Positions 37,545-49,955 of a stretch of 64,000 bases of DNA are shown here, piece by piece. Position numbers and translations under genes: made by a program. The notes beneath the pieces were generated by a model. It was not told the origin of the DNA. It did not search any database and saw only the letters and a program-made list of their open reading frames with translations. Where the stretch lies: the NCBI GenBank assembly GCA_021234155.1, contig JAJEKV010000003.1, positions 7,380,413 through 7,444,412 of the forward strand, in the 5' to 3' direction. How positions within the stretch are numbered: the first letter of the stretch is position 1; every line of letters starts with the position of its first letter. This DNA is from Isoetes taiwanensis. Taxonomy: Eukaryota > Streptophyta > Lycopodiopsida > Isoetales > Isoetaceae.

Positions 37545-37548
<4 letters not shown>
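36776..37548 (+). mobile_element. LINE copy A: 5'-truncated, C-terminal ORF2 domain only
   Basis: An uninterrupted frame of 234 codons (36776-37480) matches the last third of the ORF2 proteins further right. It has H-R-H-A-I-C-R-I-R-L-S-S-H, LGVEVGRW and the zinc knuckle CQLCGNSDLEDESHVLLHC. The RT part is missing. The 3' untranslated part has the family hairpin (37495-37522), then taataaat and (TC)n. On the left the copy abuts a pyrimidine-rich tract (36702-36775), consistent with insertion into a TC-type target. The protein differs considerably from copies F-K, so this is a separate subfamily, shared with B and C. Confidence 0.85.
37495..37522 (+). promoter_or_regulatory. LINE 3'-terminal hairpin (copy A)
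   Basis: Outer stem GTCT/AGAC and inner stem AGACC/GGTCT around tggc. Equivalent hairpins: 37802-37831 (B), 38369-38398 (C), 42960-42993 (D), 51907-51940 (E), 54256-54288 (F), 57799-57832 (H). LINE reverse transcriptases are known to recognise 3' stem-loops in several families; here the role is inferred. Confidence 0.75.

Positions 37549-37636
<88 letters not shown>
37549..37636 (+). repeat. (TC)n tract after LINE A
   Basis: Almost pure (TC)n of about 85 bases separating copies A and B. Confidence 0.97.
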
Positions 37637-38531
<895 letters not shown>

Positions 38532-39658
38532 ATGGCGACTAAGACAAGGGCGAAAAAGGGTGAAGGGGTCGGATCATCTGTGGCTACAGGAAATAAGGAT
38601 GCTACCAAGGATACTAAGGCTGCCAATACAAAGAAAACACTAAAAAAATCTGTTCTGCATGTGCCCATCTCGGAGTCAGGGTCAAGCTCTGAAACAGATG
38701 GGTCTATTGCAGCAGAGCAGGAGGGTATGGACGAATTTGGGGCCCAGCTGGTCGGAGAAAATGGACTGCAGCAGGTTGGGCAGCAAGCCCACATCATTTT
38801 GGCATCCCCTAAACAGGGGTTTTTGATTCCGGATGCCCCTAAACAGGGGATATTACAGCTGCAGCAGGTCGGGCAGCAAGCCCACACCATTTTGGCATCC
38901 CCTAAACAAGGATTCTTGATCCCGGATGCCCCTAAACAGGGGATATTACAGCAGGTTTTGGAAAAGAGGGTTTTTAACAGTCCGGGTACTCTGAAAGCCA
39001 CCATAGAGGAGGAGATTTCATTGCACTTGATCTTGAAGGAGCTGACCGCTTTTAGACAAGGAATTGGCCGCAATAAGACATGAATCGGCCTTAAGGGAAG
39101 AAAGACTCATGGCTGAAATCAGAAATTTGAGAATGGAGAATGACACTATGAAGACCAATTTGCAGCAGATCAGAGAAGAAGTGGATATGGTTAAATCTGA
39201 AATGAAGGTTTTGCAAATCACCCAAGAGGAAGATGAATCAGATAATGTAGCAGCCGAGGTTGCGGAGTTGAAGCAAGCCTTTGATGATTATGTGGAGAAT
39301 CAAGAACGAAGACAAAGGGCCCTAAACATTCGGATTGTTGGATTACCTGAGAAGGAGAAAGAAAATACCAAGGAAGTGGTATCACATTTCTTCGCGGAGG
39401 AGATGCAAGTAAATGGAGCTGAATTTTTGGATGCTTTTCGTATTGGGAATAAGGACCATGGAACCCGTCATGTGCTGGTGAAATTCGCCAACAAGGAGGC
39501 CCGATTCCAGGTAATGAAGCAACGATTTGCATTAAAGGGAAAGATGATTTAACAAAAGAACAAGTAATTGAGAAGAAGAATGAGCTGTCAAAGTTTAAAG
39601 AGGCAAAGCAGAACAATAAGAAGGTCAGATGGGTCAAAGGAAAGGCCATTGTTGAATA
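38532..39658 (+). pseudogene. LINE D ORF1: nucleic-acid chaperone-like protein, broken
   Basis: Starts MATKTRAKKGEG (basic tail). It holds a perfect-period internal duplication of 31 residues (38766-38858 and 38859-38951, each with Q-Q-V-G-Q-Q-A-H and I-P-D-A-P-K-Q-G-I). After a frameshift at about 39040 there is a coiled coil (R-E-E-R-L-M-A-E-I-R-N-L-R-M-E-N) and then an L1 ORF1p-like RRM (A-L-N-I-R-I-V-G-L-P-E-K-E-K-E and D-A-F-R-I-G). After a second one-base shift at about 39545 comes the C-terminal domain (D-D-L-T-K-E-Q-V-I-E-K-K). L1-type ORF1 proteins trimerise through such a coil and coat the LINE RNA. Assignment rests on domain order and these motifs. Confidence 0.8.
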
Positions 39659-39680
39659 GGTAATTGCGGGAGGCCTTAGA

Positions 39681-40961
39681 ATGGTTGTCTGGAACATCAA
39701 CAGATTGACCATTGATAAGGTGTATAGCATGCAAAAAATACTGGATAAAGCTGATGTGATTTGTTTTGTGGAGACAAAAGAACATGATTTATTTGCATTA
39801 CCAGACATAGCAGGATTTGATTTAGTATATTCCGTCCATAATAAGAGATTTAGAGATAAAGATATGGGAAATGGAGGAATAGCATGTTTTGCAAGACCAG
39901 CTGTAAGAGACCTGATCCAGGGTGTGAAGAAGGACAGAAATGGACAATATATTTGGTTGGAAATAAGGGGAAATTCTCTCTATTACATGGCAGTATGTTA
40001 TTTTGCTCCCAAACATATGAAAACATACACAGAATCGGATGCCTCTACAGATGATCTATTCTTTTCACTAGAACAAGACATTATGAGTTTTCAAGGAAAG
40101 GGAAAAGTAATATTGACAGGAGATTTCAACTGCAGGACAGGTAATTTACAAGCATCCGTGCTTACAGGAGATAAAGATCCACTATGGCTGGAATCAATGG
40201 ATGAAAACGATCTTGCATTATGTGGCAAAAGTAGAGAGTCTACAGACTTAGTGATCACTAAGACAGGTAGACAACTCATTAGTCTTTGCAGTAGTGCTAA
40301 TCTATTAATCTGTAATGGATTAAGTAGATTCCCTGGCTCTATAAAAAATACATGTCGCTCTAGAAGTACGGTGGATTATCTAGTCATGGCAGAAGATACA
40401 ATATGCGGATTGGAAGAATTCATAGTAGGAGAAGATGAATTGGAATCCGATCATAATCCTTTGTGCTTTAGACTAAGTACTAATACTCAGAATGATCAGC
40501 CATGCTCTTCTAAGCGGAAATATTGGCTAAAATCAGCATTGCATATGCAATACAGAGTAAGAGTTGGACAAAAGGTAGCAAACAAAGTATGGGATGGAGG
40601 ATTGGACGAAATGAACCAGCAATTGATTGAGGTTTTAGAGGAGGCCGCAATAGAGATATTCACATCACATAGAGCATTGAAGGGGTTACCATGCAAGGCA
40701 TGGTTTGATAAAGAATGTCGTGATGCTAAGGAGCAGTGGAAGAAGAGTGACCAGCCTGGAAAAGAAGCATGCAAACAAAAATATAAGAGATTGGTTCGTA
40801 GCAAGAAGAGATATTACCTGAGGCAAAGGCAACAAATCTTATGCCAAAGGTATTTGGAAGAGCCTAAGTCGTTTTGGAATGCACTTAAAAAGCATAAGCA
40901 AACTGAAGTGCCATTAGATGCTTGTGGATCTCTGGAGGCATGTGGTCTCTATGTATCATAG
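39681..40961 (+). pseudogene. LINE D ORF2, part 1: APE-type endonuclease
   Basis: 426 codons open from ATG. Apurinic-endonuclease-like catalytic motifs are all present: N5 in V-W-N-I-N, E31 in F-V-E-T-K, GDFN with D148/N150, D232 in S-T-V-D-Y-L-V-M, and SDH at 256-258. This domain nicks the target DNA to start target-primed reverse transcription. Its cleavage preference could explain the TC-tract association. Residues 260-410 form the linker to the RT, ending Y-L-E-E-P-K-S-F-W-N-A-L-K. The frame shifts at about 40930, so RT continues in another frame. ORF2 proteins of LINEs normally carry endonuclease and RT in one chain. Confidence 0.88.
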
Positions 40962-42952
40962 TGATGATGTAGATGACATGACCAGCCATAGGAGATCGAC
41001 CATGCTAATCACTGAGGAAGAAATTGCAGCAGGGATAGCTTCCTTGGCAAATGGCAAAGCACCAGACTTACATGGGATGTGTGCGGAGCATCTTAAATGG
41101 GCTGGTCCCATCTTGCATCCGGTGATTGCTAACATGTTTAACATGGCTCTTGAGCAAGGATTTCCACTGGATTGGTGTAAGAACAGGGCTGTCCCGATAC
41201 ACAAAAGTGGGTCGAAGCACGAAGCGAACAATTATCGAACAATTATGGTAAGTAATTTGCTTGCAAAGTTGTTTGCGAATATTTTAGAGAAGAAATTAAG
41301 TCTATGGGCTGAAAAAAAAGAATAAGAGAGCGAGTCACAAGCGGGCTTCCTGGGTAGCGCATCCACATTAGATCATTTGTTAGTGCTGAAAACCATTTTT
41401 GATAAAGTAAAAGGTTCTAGGAAACCTGTATATATGGCATTTGTTGATTTTAGAAAAGCCTTTGACAAAGTACCCCGAGAACAATTATGGGACAGGTTAG
41501 AAAAGTTGAAAGTGCCACATGAACTTATGAAAAAGTGCTTGTTCAATTATCAAAGCCATTCTCTGAGATTATCCTTGATGATTAAGGTCGTCGAGTAATA
41601 TAGGGGTAAAACAGGGATGCCCATTATCACCTACATTGTTTAGCATGTTTATTGATGGATTGGAAGAATGTTTACATACTAACTGTCCAGGAGGCATGGA
41701 GATACATGGGTATGTGGTGCAGCTGTTGATGTATGCAGATGATGTTGTCATGTTTGCCCGAAGCAGAGAACACATGCAGAAGCACTTAGATGGGCTGGCG
41801 GGTTTCTGTGATAAGACGGGCATGCAAGTAAACCTAGACAAGACAAAGATTATGACGGTCGGTGTGTTGAAGCAAGAAAATGTTTTCAGGTACAAAGGGG
41901 ATATAGTTGAAATGTGTGATTCCTATAAGTATTTAGGACTTGTTTTTAGCCGCAACCATAGATGGAATACTTGTATCACTCAGAGGATTGATGGGGGGCA
42001 ACGAGCTTTGTATGCATTGCGAGCATGTGCGAGGAGATCACATCTTTGGTCATGGCATTTAAAGGTAAAATTGTTTCAGTCTCTCGTGCACGCAGTGTGG
42101 TGCTATATGGATGTGAGATTTGGGGGCCAGGTCTCCCACAATGTTTATGGGATGATATTGAACAGGTCTTGAAGAAGTTCTTGAGACTAGAATTAGGGGT
42201 CAAAGCTCAAACACCATATCCCATGATGCTAGTGGAGAGTGGGCTTATGCCTCTAGAAGGGGAAGCAATTGTGAGATGTGTTTCAGATCTCAAGAAGGTG
42301 CTAGATATGGATGACTCAAGAATCACTAAAAAGGCTCTACTATCCAAATGAAGTTAAAAGGCTTATTACATGATGTAACGGTGGCTTGGAAAGTGGGAAA
42401 TCTAATGGGAGGAAATAATCCAAGTGGACTCGGATTTGAGACAATGGATAATGCAAAGAGTGCATAGGAAAATGTGGAAGCAACCAAAGACCAAAATGAT
42501 CTTGTATAGGCGTAATATCAACCCCGACATGGGAGAAGCTAGACACCCGAGGGACAATATATCTGTATGAGAAGAGACATGCAATTTGCGTGGGATAAGA
42601 CTTAGCTCACACCACTTGGGTGTGGAGACCGGGATGGGGACACATATTACCTAGACATCTGAGATATTGCAAATTATGTGACACAGCACAAGTAGAAGAT
42701 GAAGATCATACATTGTTACGATGTAGTGCTTACAAGGAACTCCGAGCAAAATATGGAATTCAGTATGAGGACCTCCCTTCATTCTTTGTGCTACATGGTG
42801 ACATCATAGGGAAGTATCTGATTGAGTTGCTACAAATTAGAGATACATATCTAGAATCTCAACCAGTTGATGTAGATACAGAGATTTTGAGCGAGAGTGA
42901 TGAGCTAGATGAGGACTCGGAAACTCATCTATTGTTTTATGATATTGTGTAA
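40918..42952 (+). pseudogene. LINE D ORF2, part 2: reverse transcriptase and C-terminal zinc knuckle, broken
   Basis: Read across four frames. 40918-41325: EHLKWAGP, I-P-I-H-K-S-G-S and YRTIMVSN. 41377-41598: AFVDFRKAFDKVPRE, the first catalytic Asp. 41605-42172: QGCPLSPTLF, then YADD at 41732-41743 (catalytic Asp pair) and LGLVFSRNHRW. 42025-42351: C-E-I-W-G-P-G-L-P-Q. 42620-42952: knuckle CKLCDTAQVEDEDHTLLRC, ending S-D-E-L-D-E-D-S-E-T-H-L-L-F-Y. All RT core motifs are visible but separated by at least four frameshifts. The C-terminus is closer to F-K (S-D-E-L-D-E-D-S-E-T-H-L) than to A-C. Confidence 0.85.
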
Positions 42953-43038
42953 TTTTTGTTGTCTAATAGGCCCTTGAGGCCTCCCAATAGACACAACACA
43001 TTTTCTTCTTTCTTCTTTCTTCTCTCTCTCTCTCTCTC

Positions 43039-43110
43039 CTAGAGCAAGGGATGAATTTCGTTATAATGTGTTGCAACTCTTCATCCCTTGCAACACATTA
43101 TAACGAAATT
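43039..43110. repeat. Perfect 23-bp palindrome with overlapping second palindrome
   Basis: 43054-43076 (starts aatttcgttataatg) is the exact reverse complement of 43088-43110, with an 11-base loop. A second inverted pair overlaps it: gcaagggatgaa at 43044-43055 and ttcatcccttgc at 43080-43091. The two hairpins are mutually exclusive. It lies directly after the TC tail of LINE D. Confidence 0.9.
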
Positions 43111-46100
43111 TGTGTTGCAAGTCTTCGTAGCTCGACCTCCTTGCCCTCCGGGGCGCTCTATCGGCCTGCAGGTCGACCTACGTTATTACCATTTTTAATT
43201 ATTAATAAAATTTTGGTTATATGGTGACCACCCCACCTATCTACATGAATGCATGGCTAATCTCCCGGCGTAGGAAGAGGATGAATCTTCCATAGTGGCC
43301 GAGGAGACAGCGTCCTATTATGCCTATATGCCGCTCATGCCTACACCTCTAGTTGCCCAGCGTGGAGAATATCCTTCCCGCGTGGGGGGCGTGAAGGATA
43401 GATTCCTCCTATCAAAGCATATATGGGGCTAAAGGTGCCTTTCCTATCAATGCATTCCTTAATGACCTCCTTTCTCTCGAGGTCGTCTACTTCCATGGAA
43501 CAGAAGTAGACTTTCTAATCTACCTTCCACTCGTCCAAGCGGAAACGCGGTCATGCCTATATTGACATTACACCACGCCCTAGAGATCACCGTAGCGGTC
43601 TCATCATCGGTAACAACGCATGCAACCCCTACCTAGCATAGGTTGCATGCGTAGATTAATCTTAACTATACAAGCATTTAATCTACACACAAAACGACAT
43701 GCCTGAGCCAATTTTTGCTGGCCCCTTTAATGCATGTGATTTACATAATTACCCTAAGGTAATATTTATGAATTAACATTATCATAGTATCGGATACATT
43801 ACTTCCGATAGTACAATTATATTTAGTCTAATCTTTGCAATATTTAACGACTTTTAGATCGCGATTATTTGAACAATAACCCTGATTTAGACCTATTGTT
43901 ACATAGACAAGGTTTTAATTATCATACTCAAGAATTAGATGTGCTTCTTATTCTCTTCCTTGGGTCCTGCATTACCCTTGGAAGTATATCCCTAAGATGC
44001 ACTTAAGTATATTTGAATTCTATTTTCTATCTATATTTACAAGGACCCCAAGGTCATATGGCTATCCTTGGAAGGAATTGCATCCTTGTGAAGGATTAAT
44101 TAACATGCTACCTCACATTATCGTTGTTATTTAACTTATTTCCGTATGATACACATACGTACAACATTTTCTATCCAGTTATTAGGATCTATATTTAACT
44201 TATCTATAAGATACATTAAAGCTTATAATGCATGCGCACGCCTTACCTAGGCTGGAATGCATCCACCCATTGAGCCGGCGTCGAGTAATTTGGAGATGAC
44301 TTGGTCGTTGCATTGCTCCCATAGTTTTGCTCCACTTCCTTGGTGTAGTTAGCTACCACGTCAGTCTCGCACGTATCTATCTATCTTACGCTCTATTCGC
44401 TTCGGCCATTGCCGGAGTGAACTCTATTCTACGGGTCGGTCAATTCGATGCAAGTACGTTCAATCATAAGATTGAACCCTCCCACTTTCTTCAAAAAGAA
44501 AATGGTTCTGCACCCCTTCAATGACGTTGTACACAACGTCATATCTATTCTCTCCCCTTAAGAGGTTATATGCTTCTTACTTAGCACATTAATTTACTAG
44601 CCTTAGCTAACATATATAACCATCTAAGATGGATGCACATATTATGTTATCATTTATTTCAATATAGCTATGGGTTACCTACTTAGTTAGAACGATTCTA
44701 ACCCACAAGGTTTTGTCATGACGGGTGAAAGCATGCTAGGGTGTACCACTTTTGGAACCCTCAAAAGTACCTACACTGGGTACTTTTAAAACTGGTACTT
44801 TATGTTTTTTCTTCCCATTAAAATCAATCCAAAAATTTTGAATTGAAGGTCAACAACATGCCAATCTATAGTAGTAGAGGATAACAATACTATTAGAGAC
44901 TAAAATGAATGAACCAACTCTCAAACTTATTGTTTATTGAGGCATTTATGCAAGTTCTTAGTACCCAGTGCTGGGTACTTTTTTGGGTAGTTTTGCACTC
45001 CCTAAAAAGAACTTTAGATGGTACACCCTAGCATGCTTTCACCCTGACGACAATTCCTTTTGTCTCAAAAGACTATTTGATTACTATAATTCTTATTTTA
45101 GATGTACCTTACATGTATTATTCTTTTATATTCTAGAGATTCCCCCTTTCTTAGTTATTTAAACTCTTGGAATATTCCTACCAATCGAATTGATGTCATC
45201 GTAACAAGTTGGCCGGACTTGTTAGATTACTTCTTTTCTTTCAGTTGGATTATTCTTTTGGAGGTACTAGATTTATACATGGTCAACAATTATCCTAGTA
45301 ATGATTCCTTCTTAGTGAGGAGATCAATCTCACCAAGTGGTTTCAATACGTTGGATGTCTGTTAACAATCGTGTATAATTATAGTTACTCCTACGTATTT
45401 CCTTCCCAATCTTGACGCTTAGCTCAATATTGGAGCAATTCCTTCAACGAGAATATCTGGAATTGCTTTCTAATCCCAATATGGATGTTACCGTCCATAC
45501 ATTTAACCTACTAGGCCCCATGGCCTTAGATCCCCGAGCTTGCTAGAAGCTCATCCATTCGTTGCCTGCTTGAAGTAGCAAGGTAACGTTCTTCCGAGTC
45601 GCGATACTTCAGTCTCCTTGACGGTGGCTCCTCTTTGATGTAGAGGTTGACTTTGTTCGTTAGAAGCCTCGCATTGCTTGATGGTGTAGTTGATCACTTG
45701 AAATCTTCCATGCCGCTTTTCAAAAGCCTGAAGGCGCCGTTGAAAAAGATCTTTCATCTTGAACTTTTTGTCTTGGCAGCTAAAAGACGACTCTGTCGAT
45801 GTCTTCGACTCCATCGATGTCTCATACGTCGAGTCCTCTTGTCGTTATCGTGTTGCCCGAAGAGTGTTGACGATGTTGATTGCTTCACCCCTGCAACTTG
45901 CATGACATCTCTTCCTTTGATCTATTACGCTATGGAAAGGAAGGAATAACAAGGGAACTATACATGCAAAACATATAGCTTACATAATTACAATTACTAC
46001 TAGAGCTATTAGGTCCCCCTTGTGCCTCCCTTCGAGTTGCATACCTACTCCTTGGTGATGTCATCGGTGTTCCTCCGGGTGCAATGGTGTTGACGATCTA

Positions 46101-49100
46101 TATCCTCCTATTTGTATGTTGGCTCGTACTCCGGGGTAATTTGTTGATATACTTGGGCCCTCCGATGTTTGTCGGCTATGGCACAACATGCTTTGCATCA
46201 CATTCTCACTAAAGGTGTGCTGGTCGTTGATGCTTCGACATTTCGGTCTGCTTCCTGATCCTGTTTTCGGGCGGTAGTTGTTCCTCCCTTCGTGATACTT
46301 GAAGCTATTTGGAGGCGCCTCTTGAGGTCGGCGCGATTCCTTTGGCTATACTCCTCCGAGTTGTTCTCTTCTCGCAGCTTGTTCTTTGAATCGCCCATCC
46401 TTGAGTTCACCAAGTTGCATGCAAGTCCGCAGGCAAGTCATCGCTCGCCTCGCCTAGATGCTTCTCCATCGAAGCTTCCAAACTTCCTTGTTTGATCCCT
46501 CGATCACACGGCTTGGGCGTTGTCACGCCCACCACGCTGCTATGCCGTCTTCTTGTCTTGAGAAACCTTCCGGTGGCTTTGATTGTGCTCGCCGGGCTTT
46601 GATCCTCCCGCTGCCTCTAGGGAGCTCGTGGAAGAAGTCGGTTGCTAGCACTTCTCAAGCTTTCGCCTCGACCTTTGTCTCTCTATGCATGTCGGCCTCT
46701 CCGGCAAGTAAAGCTTCATGGCTCTTCTCCCCGCCGGGCGATGTTGTCGGATGATGGATCCTTATATCTCAAGCAGCTTTGACCCTTGAGTTGAAGAAGT
46801 ACCGCCTTTAGATATGCTCTTGTCGCTGAATAGCCCGGCTATTATCTTGAACTCTTTTTTGTTGAAGGTGCTTTAGTTGCTATCCTTGTCGTTAAGGTAT
46901 CGAATGCTTCTACCTTGGGCATTTGACGCCACATGCTCCGAGATATGATCGGCTTCTTCTCTTCTAATTATCGGTAGGAGTACCGACGGGCCATCACCTA
47001 GTTGTTGAAGGCATATCTCCCTCGTCAAGCGCCTTTCTTTTCGTAGTGCATCTCCATCTAATCCACGTATCATAGCGCATTCCCCTATATTACCACAAGG
47101 TGGAATTATGGTCGCCGAGATGTTGTCTTCTTTAGTTGGCTCGTTGATGTCGGGCGCTCCTCCTTCTATTGTTGAGGCCACTTTCGTGTCATAAGTTCGC
47201 TCAAGTGTTGCTGCCCACAAGATGTAGTGTTGCGCCCCGACGATGTCTTGGTGCAAATATGATCTTGACATGACCGGTATTGTCTCTTATTCGACATTGG
47301 GTGGACGAAGCTGTCTTCTACTTCGGGCACTTCCTAAGTGTTTGGAGTCGGTTTGCTTGGCCTCCTGGTCGCTTCTCCCTCAGATTTGCTCTTCCATTTT
47401 GATCTTGGGCTCTATGCTTCCTCTGTTGGTAGTCGGCGAAGGAGCTTCCTGATCTAAGCGCTTAAATCCGAAAACATGACTCTAAACTCATGTTTCTCCA
47501 TCAGATCTGTGAGCATCCGAGATATACAATAGACATATACGCATTTACATTGGGATTTTAATTCATCGACTTTTTCAAAACAACTACGAAGATCTACTTA
47601 ATTGTTTATACCCTTTAGGGTTTCCCCTTCCTCCTATCGCTTTGATCCTTCGGTTTTGCTGCATCTTCTTTGTTCGCTGTTGACTCGGGATTCCTTTGAG
47701 ATGCTTGCTACTATTGTTGAGCGAGCTTCATGTCTGATCCGGAAATTGCTCGTCGCCAGCCATGCGAAGAGTGTTCGCCGATGTGATCCCTTGAGAAAGA
47801 TGCTCCTCCTTAATGTGTATATTCGCCGTGGGAGGAATGCGCGGTGACCGCCAAACGCCCCTACATGCGGTGTCGCGTTGCGGTGGTTGCCGATGTGCGG
47901 TGCCGCTGATCGCTTGAGTAAGATCACCTAGCTGTTGCAGTTGGGCATTCTTGAATGTCTTCGAAGCTCTGAGATCGTGGTCGGTAGGCAGGCATTGTGA
48001 TTCCTCCACAGGTTGAATTTCGAAAGCGATTTGTTGTTTGGGCTTTGCTTCATTCCGGTGCCTCTCCCCGGCTCCTAGAAGTGTGGTCATCTCCATTGCC
48101 TTACCATGGCTCCTTCCGGGTCGCCTTTATGTTTTTGTATCTGGCTGGCTAGGTCGCCTCTTCCGTCCTTTGGGTCCTATCCATTCGAAGTCTCGCACTC
48201 CTTGGCCGACGTGATAAAGCCGATCTTCCTTTGGTTTCTAGGTGTTCCCGGGTCCGAATTTTGTTCGAGCGAATATTCTCCTCCTTGATCTTGTCCCTAA
48301 TGCCGATATAGGCCTTCAAGCCGAGATATTCCCCGATATCGCCTCCTCCCCCTCGTGGTCTCCCCGCTGGTGCAAGGGAGCCGGAAGCTCATCTTGGTCA
48401 GCCTTAGGTGCTTTGTGGTTGCCTAGCTTGGTCGCTTCCTTTTGTTGGCGCGGTTCGACATTCGCTTTTGAGCCGCTGGACCGCAAGGGTCGGTGGTGGT
48501 CTTCTCCTGTTCCTATACGCCTCCCCGTGTCGCCATGACTTCTCTCCTCGACGGAAGGTTATGCCCTCGCCCTAGCTCGTGATGCTAACGCCGCATCGAT
48601 GTCTAACGCCTTCCCTCGCACCTATATTTTGCTGCCTTGCATTCCTCCATTTGAAACTCATGTGCGCTTGAGTCGGTGAAGGCATCGAGATCCTCTTTCG
48701 ATGTGACCTCGCCGTGATAGCCGGAGGTTGACACCTAGAAAATTTTTGATGCCGCTGGTTACCAAATATTCTTCCCATTTGATGAAGATTGATGATAGGC
48801 CGGTGGTGTCCCGCTCTACTCGCTTGTCGGGTTGAGGTGTTTGTCGTTGTGCTTCTCTCTCTCTTGGGTCCGCCTTCCGGTCCCTCTCCTTATCTATCTC
48901 AGACATCGGGCCGGGACCTTGATGTCTTCAAGAAGTTGTGCCTCTAGCTCTTCTCGTGGCTCGCCCCGCATTTCAAAAGCAACGCCAGATTTCCTAGAGT
49001 CTAAGGTCTACTTGAAGGGCTCTCCTACAACATTCGGGCTCTATAAGCAAGCAAGGTGGCTCGAAAGCAAAGACATCGAGACATATCTATAATCTACAAG

Positions 49101-49940
49101 TCTATGGATATTAGGACGGTGGTATGGCATGACATGAGGATTGTTTTGCAAGACCTCCATGATGTTTGAGGCATACTCTAAGGTCCTAGCAAAGTTGGTT
49201 TAGGGGAATCCAATCTCTACACATGGAGCTGGCTTGGGCAGCTCTAGACTCTAGCTCCTTTCTAGGTACCCCGGCAATAGGGAGTGTTAACGCATGCTAT
49301 ATATAAGTCAAACTCTATTAGAAGGACACAGAATTAGGTCAAGGTTTATGCCTTTGGCATGAGCAGAGGTGATGTACCGACAGTTGGACTTGGGTTGCTA
49401 TGCTGAGGTCTAGATGACTATAACAAAGGGGTGTTCTTGGGCACTTCTATCTAGGAGTAAGGTATCAGCTTCGAAATGAGAGCAATACTTATGAAGCTAC
49501 TAATGGGGTATGCTTCTATCTACAAACAAACTACAGTTTGGAAAAACAATTCAAGGGTTTGGGCAATTTTGGTCAATTTGAGCTAGGGTTTGACATTTCT
49601 AGCCTAATTTGAGGTCATAAATGGATTCTAGGCTATCTAATGGTCCTATTGCAACAATTTTCAGGCGATTTGGAGCTCTGTAGACACAGCTTGCGCCTCG
49701 CTTCAAAACTGAAGTTTAGTTCTTCAACCAGGCGCGAGCTGTGAGACCACCTTACCTGGCAAATGTTTGGCTCATTCTTTTTAGTCTTATTAAGTTCCAG
49801 TTTATTTAACTGTTACTAGCTTAGCATAAACTACCAAAAATGAGGAAAAAAAAATTTCCCCTTTTCGAGGTTTAAGGATCCTATCAAGTTAGTACTACTG
49901 GGAGCATGGCCAATGCTTTGCTCTTGGTCTCCAAGAACAT
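43111..49940 (-). other. Probable internal region of a minus-strand LTR retrotransposon, with no readable pol
   Basis: Given as internal region because a primer-binding site and LTR lie at its right end. From about 45.5 to 49 kb the sequence is GC-richer with many short frames on both strands (for example 46873-47271 and 47728-48096 minus, both under 135 codons). I recognise no protease, RT, RNase H or integrase motif. From 43.1 to 45.5 kb it is AT-rich and holds the MITE at 44723-45044. No second LTR matching 49957-51430 was found at the left end. It is either a truncated element or a non-coding (LARD-like) one, and parts may be unrelated. Confidence 0.4.
44723..45044. mobile_element. 322-bp MITE-like element
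   Basis: Perfect 26-bp terminal inverted repeats (44723-44748 and 45019-45044) starting GGGTGAAAGCATGCTAGGG. Both flanks read TGAC (44719-44722 and 45045-45048), a possible 4-bp target duplication. The interior has a second, looser symmetry (tgggtactttt/agtaccca). No coding capacity. The superfamily is uncertain, because 4 bp is not a standard length for the main plant TIR groups. Confidence 0.85.
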
Positions 49941-49941
49941 T

Positions 49942-49954
49942 GCTCTGATACCAC
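49942..49954 (-). promoter_or_regulatory. Initiator-Met tRNA primer-binding site of an LTR retrotransposon
   Basis: On the minus strand this reads TGGTATCAGAGC, the standard complement of the plant initiator-methionine tRNA 3' end used to prime minus-strand cDNA. It is preceded on that strand by GACGTCACAG, a plausible LTR end. Confidence 0.8.
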
Positions 49955-49955
49955 T

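Noticed and set aside
45551-49092. Many short frames on both strands (60-132 codons) in the GC-richer stretch
   Set aside because: Open on both strands at once, none with gag/pol motifs. Treated as internal retrotransposon or unknown sequence.
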